From Steinernema hermaphroditum (Eukaryota; Nematoda; Chromadorea; Rhabditida; Steinernematidae): a DNA stretch of 64,000 bases. Of this stretch, positions 1 through 9,955 are shown piece by piece (the stretch's first letter is position 1; every line of letters starts with the position of its first letter). The notes beneath the pieces were generated by a model. That model did not search any database and had not been told where the DNA came from. It saw nothing but the letters and a program-made list of their open reading frames with translations. The stretch lies in the NCBI GenBank assembly GCA_030435675.1, contig CM059621.1, forward strand, positions 5,580,001 to 5,644,000. The letters run 5' to 3'. Made by a program: the position numbers and the translations under genes.

Positions 1-362
1 TGGATTTCGCTAGAGAAATAATAAGTAAGAAAAACCCGCGGATTTCCAAACCCCGGAAAATTTCTGCTTTAATTTTGAGGGTTTCGAAAAATGTTCTGTG
101 TGTGAGAGCGGCTCTCATATCCGCTGCGCTCACTGCACGTTGTATTTCTGCCTCATTCATTTCGTTATCGAAGAACATTGTTGTGTGTAAGGTGCTTCAT
201 TCTAGATGTTTAACCGTTTTCTCTATGTATTCACTGTGGATATCTTAACAGTGTTGTTATTTGATCATGTGTTACTTCAACAATAAAGTGTTTTAGAATC
301 TGCAAAGCTATGAAAGTGTAAGATATGTACCCCGCACAACACAAAAAGGAAAAATAAAAAAA
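1..362. other. Intergenic, no gene recognised
   Basis: No open frame or conserved motif is convincing here. The only structured sequence is the tRNA-like segment that starts at its right edge. Confidence 0.4.
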
Positions 363-364
363 AC

Positions 365-438
365 AGCTTCCTCTGGGATTCGAACCCGGATCCGAAATCT
401 GGCAATCGGGAGCCTTACCCCTCGACCACACGCACACG
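365..438 (-). pseudogene. tRNA-like sequence (pseudo-tRNA or tRNA-derived repeat head)
   Basis: On the minus strand there is a perfect RNA polymerase III B box (GGTTCGAATCC) and an A-box-like stretch (TGGTCGAGGGG) at tRNA spacing. The T arm can form with one mismatch. The anticodon arm has 18 rather than 17 positions with only four pairs, and the sequence on either side does not pair into a seven-base acceptor stem. I therefore see a degenerate tRNA or the head of a tRNA-derived SINE rather than a working tRNA. It lies just upstream of the truncated receptor gene. Confidence 0.5.
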
Positions 439-596
439 GATTTTGTGCTTACATCGGAAGGCTATAACCCCGATAGCCAATTTAGACCTGCATTTTTCTC
501 GAAATCTACCCGGTATGGGCAGCTAATTTTTTGCACGGTTACTACTCTCCCCAAGATCTATCAGTCCACCAAATTTCAGCGAAATCGGCGGGGGTC

Positions 597-1624
597 ATGT
601 TGTGTACTTCCCTTGTGAGAGCGTTTTACAAGAACTCGCCTACACTGGCATTGCTATTTGCCGCCATCTTCTGGTCGGGCGTCTTCTATCTGTGTGTGCT
701 TCCATTATGGATGCTCATTTCAAGTGGTCTACTTCCCGGCTTGAAAAACTACGTACAATTTTTACTCACATTAGACATGTTTATCCAGTCTAACCGATTC
801 ATATACGACGTTGCTACTTTATCTCTGTTTGTGAAGAGACTTCTGATTGTATTGTTCCCCCTGAATCCGCTCAGGACGGTCACCAAATGTTACAATCTCC
901 TTGGGGCTCTTGCAGTCTTAGCCGTTGTCATCGGTGTTGGTCGAGTCTACATTACTGATATTATCAGCAACGGTGCACCAGTACCCGATGGTATGCTTTA
1001 GTGAGCGAATCTACTTGTCTTTAACGTTTATTGGGACGTGTACAGTTTAATCAGAGAACTCGACAAAAAATGGCAGTTTTCACAATTACACTGGGCCCTC
1101 TCTTGCCAAAACGTTGACTGTAGTCGTGTTTCGAAATCGCTAATGACGTACTCCTAGATTGTTTCGCTCCGTCCTGCATGTCTCAACATAGGATCAATCA
1201 AACAATCTTCACAATACGACTGATTTTGACGTTATCAATTTTATTCTCAGGAACTGCTCTTCTCGTTGTACTACGAAAGACGCCACTCATGCAGAAACCG
1301 AACGAAGCCAAAGTAATATTGATTTTTACCGCTCCACTGATGATTACTTATCCTTCAGGTTAACAAAATGGTACGCTACGTCTTCTATCTGCGCATTATA
1401 CTCGAATTCCTACCAGTCGTCGTGGATCAGATGCTAGCGATAACGGTAAGTATCACACAGTGATTAGAGGCGTATTAAAGTTTCAGGCAAGTAAGCCGTT
1501 GTCATTTTACATTGGACCCTACGGCGCTATGGGTTACACATTGGAATGCTGTGTCGGCACCTTCTTCTACTTCCGAGTATTCTCGAAGAACACGCTTACA
1601 GTTGCGTCTCGGTCAGCAACCTAG
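597..1624 (+). pseudogene. Srbc-like 7TM chemoreceptor, 5' truncated
   Basis: Predicted exons 597-990, 1158-1312, 1359-1445, 1487-1624 (257 codons before the stop; all junction phases fit). It aligns throughout with the receptor gene at 32094-33272: YKNSP after TM1, FYLR..LE.LPVVVD in TM6, and a GPYG..GYT.EC motif in TM7, which resembles the Srbc chemoreceptor family (from memory of the family). Exon 2 of both genes begins with a conserved CF.PSCM peptide placed before the methionine a naive reading would choose as start. The paralog has about 30 further N-terminal residues covering TM1; here this part is missing and replaced by unrelated sequence next to a tRNA-like repeat. It is probably a truncated copy; an undetected upstream exon remains possible. 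Confidence 0.6.
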
Positions 1625-1886
1625 ACTGTTCCGTGAAAATCAAAACAGAAAGAACTATCCCGCAGGCATCTGTAGTGATAGAAAAGATCAACCGCATGGT
1701 AATATATCACAAAATGTTGCTCTGCAGCACCAGAATCATTATTTGGTGTTTTAACACAATAACACCGGAGTTCATTGTTCTTGGCATACTAATGAATGTT
1801 GGGCTTTTTCCTAGTATTAATTTTGCTGACGATGTCCAATGGTGCTTGTTACAACAGTAACTTCTAAACAGAAAACAAAAGAAACA

Positions 1887-3956
1887 TTAGAAAATCATGA
1901 TCATACCTGTAACCGCTTTCAGTCCGAGCATGCGAAGGACGTGCCGACGAATGGATCGATTGAAGATGAGGTAGACGAATGCTGGAGCTCCTGAAAGTCG
2001 TTTTTCGTTTTTCCTCTGAGTATTACATTAAATATGACCATTACTGCCTTGCCATCCAAAGTGCGCAACTGTTATTACCCATTCGGGTGTGTAGAAGAAC
2101 TGCATATAGAGGTAGATCGTAGCTGGGACTGCGGATAGAAGACAAACTAGCGCTGCTTGCCAGAATATCTAGAAGCATGACTATTGTTTAGGACAACATA
2201 AGTAAATTTTACCGATTTCTGGAAACTCGTTGTCGACTGTCCGCCGATTCTGGTTTTCAAGTACAACTTGATCAACATCAAGGAGTACAGTATCACGAGC
2301 ATGACAGAGACTTCTATATTGTCAAACAACATCCATTGGGTGAAGTACTGAAGCGGAACATCGCCAATCAAATGAGTAATTTGCACACTTACAGAAGAAC
2401 GGTCAATTCCAGTAAAATTCAGGTTATCATAGCCTGTATAGGGATCGAAATACCAACCTCCTCCAGCTGATGATTGGAACACCACCGCTGGTGGAAAGAG
2501 CCACATTGCAAAGCCATAAAGCAACGCTAGAGAGCACCATATGTGAGTACGGTAGCCGGAGAACAGGAACTCCACTTGCTTCTTGCCCGTTATGTCACAT
2601 AAGCGATTAAATGCGAGAAGAAGACACAATACGCATTGAGCACTCCATGTGGCTAAACTGCGGAGTGATAGGCTGAACGTGAATTCCTACCGAAAGCCAC
2701 AGCTCCAGCAATGTAATTAAAATCGGGCAAAGTGCAGAATTCAATTCCTACGAGCAGAAAGTATCCGTTGATTAAGCCGTCAATCGTCTGCGACGTAATG
2801 TCGACGAGGCCGAGGTAGAACATGATTTTGTAGCAACTGTTCCTGAAGAATTCTTTCCGACGCATCGTCACGATGCATGCTACATACAGTGCCTAAAGAG
2901 TTATGATGAAATTCCTTCGCCAGACATTTTATTTCAAGGGAGTGCCACTCAGAAAAAAATTTTGACTTGAAATGTTTATCGCCAGGGATATCGCAACAAA
3001 AAGAAATCATAACTAACGGTAGTTTTTCCAAATGTGTCCTCTAGAGATGTCTGTAGTCAGTGATGGTCAGTGGTGACGCCCTCCTTACGATACGACTCAT
3101 TCGGGTATCTCAGAGAGAGCGAGTGGACCCGACAGATCGCTAACTGTTTGTAGTGAGTTCAGTGTAAAGGCCCATTTATACTCTGCGCGACACAAAACGC
3201 CCTTTTTGGTGTCGCTTAGCTTGTCTACGTGTGACTATTTACGCAAAACCAAATAAAACTTTACAGTCATGATGCTTTTGGACCGGGCCATCAAACCATC
3301 AAAAGAAAATATTTTTGCAACACGTCATGTACTTCAAGTTAACTGTCGCTGAGCTTGAAGTTGACTGTCGCGCAGCTACGCGACACAGCTGCGCGACAGT
3401 CAACTTGAAGCTAAGCGACAGTTAACTTAACCTGCTTAAAGTTAACCTAAGATTTTTTTCCGGTGATGGTTTGATAGCCCGATCCGAAAGCACCATGACT
3501 GTGCAGTTTTATTCGGTTTTGCTTAAATAGTCACACGTAAACAAGCTAAGCGACACCAAAAAGGGCGTTTTGTGTCGCGCAGAGTATAAATGGGCCTTAA
3601 CGCGTCGTAAAGAGTAGATGCTTTTCTCCGAAAAAAAAAACCAAAAAACCATCAAATCACAAAATCGAGGGATCCACATCGTTAAAGGCGATAACAAATC
3701 CGACCTCTGAACCAAAAAAAATCTGAAAATTGGAGGCTCCGCACCCGAGCAGAAAACGGAACACACGGAAGAACACTTATCATACATAACTGAACCTTGA
3801 TAACCACTAACTTACAATAGTCACCGTCGCAAGGCAGATGCTGAAGGTCCCACTGAACACTCGAGGCACACTGTGCGAACGCCACTCTTCTTGTGTGAGA
3901 TAATCGCACGAGTACAGCTTCGTCCACACGTCGTGGCGAAAGATGTACAACTCCAT
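1887..3956 (-). CDS. Srt-family 7TM chemoreceptor
   Basis: Five exons on the minus strand: 3816-3956, 2691-2892, 2213-2652, 2048-2168, 1990-1887; 335 aa, a usual length for Srt receptors. Phases fit throughout. Family marks are the N-terminal LY.CDYL...W segment, SCYKIMF.LGL.D after TM2, WSAQC...LLLAFNR, the WYFDPY motif before TM5, and a C-terminal APAFVYLIFNRSIRR block after TM7. Exon 4 seems to end at a GC donor (CAAG then GCAGTA), needed to keep the W-Q-G-A-P-A frame seen in relatives. The first intron (2893-3815) holds a 430-bp foldback MITE. Srt proteins act as chemosensory GPCRs in nematode sensory neurons (family knowledge). The gene at 12202-13387 shares its 141-nt first and 121-nt penultimate exon sizes. 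Confidence 0.8.
3168..3597. mobile_element. Foldback MITE, Tourist/PIF-Harbinger-like
   Basis: A 430-bp element whose ends are inverted repeats of about 140 bp starting AGGCCCATTTATAC and ending in its complement. A second nested inverted repeat lies in the middle (about 3343-3378 against 3388-3422), so most of the element folds on itself. It is flanked by TAA on both sides (3165-3167 and 3598-3600), the three-base target duplication typical of PIF/Harbinger elements. No coding capacity. It sits in intron 1 of the Srt gene. Confidence 0.8.
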
Positions 3957-4323
3957 TTGCCCTTCAAATAAAACCTAGCAGTTTTCTTCGCCCTCGGTTA
4001 TATATCTGCTTTGCGTCCGTCATAACACCTTTGCCTAATCTTCACGGGACGCAATTTACATCATTCGATATTACGAGGCAGAAGGTCCTCTGTAGTCCAT
4101 GAGGTTCTTGAGGTGAACGACCAGACACACGTACGTCGTTTAGGAGCATCCCTCGCAAAAGGACATTAGTTATCGTCGAATCTTGATCATCATTTATTTT
4201 GACATTCCATACAATGTACAAACAACATTCATTGATGACTAAAGAATACGTTTCTCATTTGAGAATTACCGAATAGTATCTGAATTTCAAGAAATGATCA
4301 GTGTAAGAATATTTCAGTTCCTT
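3957..4323. other. Intergenic, nothing recognised
   Basis: Region between the start of the Srt gene and the 3' end of the micro-membrane gene. It should hold the Srt promoter; I see no distinct element. Confidence 0.35.
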
Positions 4324-4461
4324 TCAAGGCTCGCCTTCCTTTAAAGGTTGAGTTTCTTCCTCGTCTACATGAAGAGCAGCGGTGATGAACATAGCCGAGA
4401 CGAAGGCGACAAGAACAAGAAGAAAAGCGATAATAACGGTCACCAGAGTAAGAAGCTCCAT
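4324..4461 (-). CDS. Single-pass membrane micro-protein (45 aa)
   Basis: A 46-codon frame on the minus strand. After MELLTL comes an uninterrupted hydrophobic stretch (residues 4-30) long enough to span a membrane, followed by an acidic tail (HVDEEETQ...EGEP). No signal-peptide cleavage pattern is clear, so a membrane-anchored product with a short charged cytoplasmic or lumenal tail is likely. No family is recognised. It is one of at least seven tiny one-helix proteins in the window but does not share sequence with the 46-48 aa trio. The frame is short, so evidence is composition and position only. Confidence 0.5.
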   Translation of the reverse strand: MELLTLVTVIIAFLLVLVAFVSAMFITAALHVDEEETQPLKEGEP

Positions 4462-5056
4462 TTGAGAACTGGTTCACATAACAGACGAAGACGCTGCCAG
4501 CCAGCTATCGAAAGTGGGCGAAAAATGTCAAAAGAAATGTCAGCGGTCGGAAAGGAAGAGAGGCTAATGGAATGTAATTAGCAGTGTCCCTTTGATGTAA
4601 ACACACTTTCTTGTGGGGTGGTGTAAATAACAAAGCTAATGAGTTATGATGAACACATCTGAATGAAAAGACGGAAATGGGGTAAGTGCCAATACTCCCA
4701 ATAAGCAAAAAATGTAAATCTGATTTCTGAAATAGCGCACCAAAACACCAATTCAAACTATCACAACGTAAACATCAGTAAGCCATGCCAAAGAACGAAT
4801 AGGACCAGGGCTGCACGAAACACAAAATTAAGAGAAAACAGTGAATACATTGAGTGGTATGTTATATGTATGTTTTACGCGAACATGTCAAAAGTGACCC
4901 GTTTTCAACTTTACAACCTAACATATTTCGATTTAGCCCATGTTACAACAAATCATGTTACAACGTTCTGATAGTTTACGCAATTGTTTGAACATTTATT
5001 TCGCTTCAGTCATCACCAAACTCAAGTGACGAACAAAAAGTGGATGTGAGCTCCAC
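4462..5056. other. Intergenic, nothing recognised
   Basis: About 600 bp between the micro-protein gene and the 3' end of the first Gly/Ala-rich secreted gene. AT-rich, no convincing frame. Confidence 0.35.
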
Positions 5057-5566
5057 TTAGATGGAGGGAACGGCGCCTCCGGCAATCTTTCCGATGTTGC
5101 CAACGGGAAGCGCTCCACTGGCTCCCGAGGCGATGTTGCCAATGTTTCCGATGGGAAGGGCGTTAGTGATCCCTCCGGCTCCACCAACTAGAAAGGATTT
5201 CTATGTATAGTAGACAGTGCCTGATAGGAACTTACGAAGACCGAGAACGGTGTGGAGGAGTTGAGTGACGAGGCCGAGGATGGCGGAGATGGGATCGCCT
5301 CCAGCGAGTCCACCCACAATTGGCAGTCCACCGAGAAGTCCAGTCACGGCACCAAGAGGGTTGCCACCAGCTGCTCCGGCGATACCTCCCACAACGGGAA
5401 GTCCACCAAGAAGACCGGTTACAGCTCCGAGAGGGTTTCCAGCGGCTCCAGCAGCACCACCAGCCGCTCCGGCAGCCTGTCCAGCGAGTCCAGAGATGCC
5501 TCCGATGCCTCCCTGGGCCACAACTGCGCCGACGAGAGCGAGAGAGAAGAGAACGATGGTCTTCAT
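5057..5566 (-). CDS. Gly/Ala-rich secreted protein, family 1 copy a
   Basis: Exons 5236-5566 and 5057-5187 on the minus strand; 153 aa. The start at 5566 gives a clear signal peptide (MKTIVLFSLALVGAVVAQ). The mature protein has an Ala/Gly-rich segment, two copies of a repeat beginning NPLGAVTGLLGGLP, an amphipathic DPISAILGLVTQLL segment and a C-terminal part with repeated PIGNIG. The intron is about 48 bp, phase 1, and the second exon is exactly 131 nt as in the four related genes. The stop codon overlaps a conserved 6-bp stem (AGTGGA/TCCACT). It is divergently paired with the gene at 6149-6646. Function unknown; composition suits a secreted structural, surface-coating or antimicrobial protein. 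A reading that starts further upstream adds residues not supported by the signal peptide. Confidence 0.8.
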
Positions 5567-6148
5567 GATTCGATGTGGATGAAGTTGATGCTCCACCACA
5601 CCTCCTCTCAACTTTTGTATTCGTCAGAAACCTCATTTCCATATCCGCCACATCAACGTTCCAGTGCTTGTTTTCGGCTAAAGTTCATTGGCTTCCAAAA
5701 TTTACATACGGCATTTGTTTGCTAGTAAAGACATTCTCACTTAGCAGGTTGATGATGATCATTGTCAAAACAAAGCATCACGTGATGTCGGCAAAGTGGA
5801 GGCCTTATGCATATAGTGTTTGCCCAAAGTTCGAAGTGCTTACAGCATTACATGATGTTTGCTGCACCGCTTTAGCATGAACTCAACAGAGACAGAAGTA
5901 CAGAAGGTGTCGAGATAATTTGCAGATGTTGCACGAAAACTTTTCTTGATCTCCATTATTTTTACATGAGGGACTGTCTTTACTAACAAATAAATGCCAT
6001 ATGTAAATTTTGTTGAAGGGCCTATTTTTGGGATGCACGAAAACAACCAGTGAAACGTGGCTGATGTGGCGGATATGCTAATGAGGTTTTGACGGATACA
6101 CAAGGGGTGAGGGCTGTGGTGGAGCATCAACTGCATCCACATCGAATC
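5567..6148. promoter_or_regulatory. Shared bidirectional promoter of the divergent family 1 pair
   Basis: The 580 bp between two head-to-head start codons. Each side carries the same core close to its gene: TGATGTGGCGGATATG, then an AATGAGG, then a GA/GGATACAAAAG-like box about 40-50 bp before the start. A 12-bp palindrome CATCACGTGATG (E-box core) lies at 5776-5787. Both halves recur upstream of the third family 1 gene at 34985-35517. Conservation of noncoding sequence between copies supports regulatory function; the TATA-like role of the ATACAAAAG box is an inference. Confidence 0.65.
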
Positions 6149-6646
6149 ATGAAGACCATCGTTCTCTTCTCTCTTGCTCTTTTCGGCGCCGCTGTGGCCC
6201 AGGGAGGCATCGGAGGCATCTCTGGACTCGCTGGACAGGCTGCCGGTGCTGCTGGCGCCGCCGGAAATCCTCTCGGAGCTGTGACCGGTCTTCTTGGTGG
6301 ACTTCCTGTTGTGGGTGGTATCGCCGGAGGAGTTGGTGGCAACCCTCTTGGTGCCGTGACTGGACTTCTCGGTGGACTTCCCATTGTGGGTGGACTCGCT
6401 GGAGGCGATCCCATCTCCGCCATCCTCGGCCTCGTCACTCAACTCCTCCAAACCGTTCTTGGTCTTCGTAAGTTACCATCAGGCGCTGTCTACTATACAT
6501 AGAAATCCTTTCTAGTTGGAGGAGCCGGAGGAATCACTAACGCTCTTCCCATCGGAAACATCGGCAACATCGCCTCGGGAGCCACTGGAGCGCTTCCGAT
6601 TGGCAACATCGGAAAAATTGCCGGAGGCGCCGTTCCCTCCATCTAA
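6149..6646 (+). CDS. Gly/Ala-rich secreted protein, family 1 copy b
   Basis: Exons 6149-6467 and 6516-6646; 149 aa. Nearly identical to the copies at 5057-5566 and 35518-36027 but four residues shorter in the Ala/Gly tract. Signal peptide MKTIVLFSLALFGAAVAQ, two GAVTGLLGGLP repeats, amphipathic QLLQTVLGL segment, C-terminal NIGKIAGGAVPSI. Second exon 131 nt, phase-1 48-bp intron ending TTTCTAG. AATAAA at 6701. Same 3' stem over the stop codon. It forms an inverted duplication with copy a. Function not recognised. Confidence 0.8.
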
Positions 6647-7307
6647 GTGGAGCTCACATCCACTGCCTGTTCGTCACTGGAGTTTGGTGATGATTGAAGA
6701 AATAAATGTACAAGCAGGAATGAGATACAAAAGGTGCACAAGCAAAGAGCGCTTGAATTAGGAGGTCATTAATTACGTTCCTTCTTGGACAGACGTTGGT
6801 TAGAAAGACCCATCTTTGTTGGACGTTGGAACTGCCTGGCCTTCTGGGAGCCGGATAGTGACATCGATGCCATCGAAATTTCGAATACAAAATAATTCGC
6901 TGTAGAACGACTAACGAAAGTCAATTGCGTTTTTGTTCTACGACAATGATATCGTCTAGTGCTCAAACATAGTAACGTCTGGAGGTCTTTACTAGTAAAC
7001 AAGGACTCTTCTGTGCAATGATCTGCAAGTTTTGCCACGTTATTTATTGGATATTTGTCGGCTATCCATCGTCGTACACTACATTTATGACAAAGTCAAT
7101 AAAACAAGCAACACTTTCGCTGAACACTCAAAACAGACTGAGCGATGTTATAACAGTTTTTTCGCATTAATTTCCAAGTCAGGACACATCGTTTACAATA
7201 AGCGGAGCGTTGGCACCACAGAAAACAATGACTCACACGTATTCAGAGTTATCACAATATGATCTCGAGAAAATTACTACCCAAACAACAAAGCACAGCT
7301 TTCCATT
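6647..7307. other. Intergenic with a small repeat fragment
   Basis: Contains the 3' end of family 1 copy b and, at about 6790-6870, a fragment of the dispersed repeat described at 16407-17024 (shared GGCCTTCTGGGAGCCGG). Otherwise nothing recognised. Confidence 0.45.
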
Positions 7308-8685
7308 TCAACTGGTCTGGTTCATGGTTACAACCGTCGTAACATGATGCTTTTGCAGTCCGCAAATTCGTAATATTTTGCAAAGCCGCTTATAAGTCGC
7401 CTCCCGTATTGTTTTGTTCATGATGATGCAGGCGTATCCAGTGCCACCTAAAGATGATTGTTAACATCAAAGATCCGGACAGGGCAATATGAACCGTGTG
7501 CAAGCTGCCACGCGAAGTTGGCGATGTAGCACATCGCAATGGAAGGATTTTCGATATTCTGTACGATAATGCAGAAAATGTCGGCTCCCATGGCAAATCC
7601 ACAAATAGCGGCTGATTGGAATGCTGCCTAAAATACACTGCTGAATACTGGAAAGGTTCTGTGCAGCTACCTGTCTCTGGAGCTTGTCCTGTTTCGATTT
7701 TCTGCAGGTGGCAACTACTATTGAGGAGTACAGTAGAACGAGGATGAGAAATGTTCCAATGTTGATGAGCATATGCCGGTAGTTTTTCTGGAACTGAACG
7801 TTTCTGAGAACTGTCCTTGCCTCGCTTCAATTCCGCAAAGAATCATGTGTTTCAAAAGGTGGGACTATCGTTGGTCCCAAAAGGTCGACAATATTTTCAT
7901 CTCATCACCTTGGTCATCGCGGGAAATTTTATGCCTTGATCGCTGAGAAAGTTGCACTGGAGGCTTTGAAAGATCAGGGTCATTTCACTGAATAATACTT
8001 CAGGAGCACCTTAGGGTACACTCAGGGGCACTTTCTCACCAAATTCGAAGAAAGCAATTCATTTTCCTGGGAATATATTAGTTCTTGTTTAGGTGATCTA
8101 CGCTGTAAAGTGCTGTGCTACTTTACAGCGTAGATCACCTAAATGCGGAGATTTAGATAGTTGACACCGGGAGACGGTGCTCCAAAGGCAACTTACCCTT
8201 CCACGAGGATTGAGTTCAAATCTCCAGCCACCTATGGATGAGTCATAATGATAAAACTGCTCGCCATCGAAGGGGACCATCATTTGCGCTCCGGCTAGGA
8301 TGGCCACACCTATCCAGCCGAAAGCTCTCTTTCCTGCGAACAGCATCTGGTACCATCTTGCTGAACAGAAACAGAACAGTCGATCGGTGGCAAGGCTCAC
8401 ATTGATGGCGCAGTAGGAAACCCAGCAGGCGAGAGTAACCGATCCTACAGTAAGCATGCTTGGCGTGTTTCGGTAATCAGCGCCAGTAATAGAGTAGACA
8501 CCAGCGAAGAAGCAGCAGGCGACGATGTTCAATATGTCCATCAGGGAAATGAAGCAAAGCATCTTGTAGGAAGAGTTGTAAATGAGAGGAGGCTGGAGGA
8601 TGACCGTCACACAGATAAATGCAGGAATAATGTATACTACTCCAAGGGCAAGGTATACATAGCCAATCGAGCTGTCGGTCCACAT
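7308..8685 (-). CDS. Srt-like 7TM chemoreceptor, divergent
   Basis: Minus-strand exons 8197-8685 (acceptor at 8703 allows extension), 7671-7793, 7495-7627, 7308-7447; 294 aa from the ATG at 8685. Features: SSYKMLCFISLMDI after TM2, WVSYCAINVSLATDRLF, GGWRFELNP before TM5, and WQLAHGGTGY...NKTIRE after TM7, the layout of Srt-type receptors. It lacks the N-terminal LY.CDYL segment of the two other Srt genes; an acceptor (TTTCAG) precedes the first exon, so either an upstream exon was missed or the message is trans-spliced. The large intron 7794-8196 contains a perfect 24-bp-arm hairpin. The junction of exons 1 and 2 is the least certain. Confidence 0.65.
8088..8143. repeat. Perfect 24-bp inverted repeat with 8-base loop
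   Basis: Arms 8088-8111 and 8120-8143 are exact complements around the loop GCTGTGCT. Lies in an intron of the Srt-like gene. Could be a small hairpin RNA, a cruciform or the ends of a tiny palindromic insertion; no relative elsewhere in the window. Confidence 0.8.
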
Positions 8686-9274
8686 GGTGTTCGGACTGTT
8701 CGCCTGAAATATAAACGTAAACAGAACGTAAAAGAATGAATGTAGGTTCGCACATGACGCCGGAATGCAGACTAGACTTATTCATATGAGAAGGGGACTT
8801 TGTTAGGCGAGTTACAAATTGCATCCCAAGAAACATTCAGGCTCTAAAATCGCAAGTACTTTGGAACAAACACACCAGAATACCTGAAAATATAAATCTA
8901 TCCTATTAACACAAAGGGTATAGTACAATCCAACTCATGCACGTCTGTTACGGTGTGTGTGACGAAAAGAGATCTTTAAGCATAAAAGGTAATCAGGGAT
9001 TTTCTGACCGCGTTTTTTCTTTGGAATGTCCCCGCACAGCAAGAACAATAAGGGTTGTCCAAGCACTAAATGGCCAAGCGTCTACAAGCCTGCATGAATG
9101 CCAAAGGTGGATATATCGAAAGCTAGTTATAGAAAGCTGCTCGTCATGATGCATTAACTGCAATTCGATGTTCTCGCAAAGAGGCGTTTATTGAGAGCAC
9201 AATTGTCCAGCACGGTTTGTACTATAGGCAGTATTATATATTTATACAGTAAGGAGAGAAACGGTTGAAATCCG

Positions 9275-9396
9275 CGCCTGAAAACTGAGGGGACACCCGA
9301 AATCCAAAAGGAGGCGCTTGACATCGGACAGGGAACGCCTGAAATCACAAGAAGCGGAGCCTGAAATCCGAAAGGGGACGTCTGAAGCGGCTTTAT
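9275..9396. repeat. Degenerate minisatellite, 21-22 bp unit
   Basis: Five to six imperfect units of the form CCTGAAATCNNAAGGGGACG in tandem. It gives rise to accidental open frames on the minus strand. Confidence 0.6.
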
Positions 9397-9859
9397 GCCC
9401 TCTACGGGATAGTAAAACAGAAAAAGCGCACAATCGGCGTTAAACCAAGTATTTTGAATATCAGAGTGCACTTCTTTAATATTTGCCTACATTTGTCATC
9501 AAATAAAGAGCCGCCCATGGACAACATCGATGGAATCAAAACATATCGCAGTGAGCTTCTACATGATCTCATTGTGCACCCTAACGCCTCCTCTAATATT
9601 TTTCGTAAAGTGCAGAAACAATTCGTGCAGAAGAAGTCGAAAAAACACGTCTAAAAACACTGAAGTAGCAGCTCAAGATGTTGTAAAATCTTGCATTTCA
9701 TAAATGTGCGCCCGATCGGTGAACAGGTTCGATCTCTACGAACAACTGACTGGATAACAAGAACCGAAACAGAGACAATACGTGACATAGACTTTACAGA
9801 CAATTCGGATACAGACAGGGTAGTAAAATAGCAAGAGGGCACAATCCACCGAAAATCAA

Positions 9860-9955
9860 GTGTTGGGTGGAAGGCGGTGGAACTACGGCTCCTTGGTGTT
9901 CAGGCCTCTTGACAACCGAAACGATCATTGCACTGACAGCCATGACTAAGAAGCT
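9860..9955 (+). repeat. Fragment of dispersed repeat (same family as 16407-17024)
   Basis: Short match around a GGAACTACGGCTCC core and the following ACGATCAT segment, as in the full-length copy read on its minus strand. Degenerate. Confidence 0.4.

Noticed and set aside
365..438. Functional tRNA gene
   Set aside because: No acceptor stem and a malformed anticodon arm; kept only as a tRNA-like pseudogene.
5252..5725. Ser/Thr-rich and Pro-rich frames opposite the Gly/Ala-rich genes (also at 5840-6451, 35356-35832, 55874-56488, 59422-59998)
   Set aside because: Antisense shadows of GGN/GCN repeats; they recur with every gene copy only because the sense sequence is conserved.
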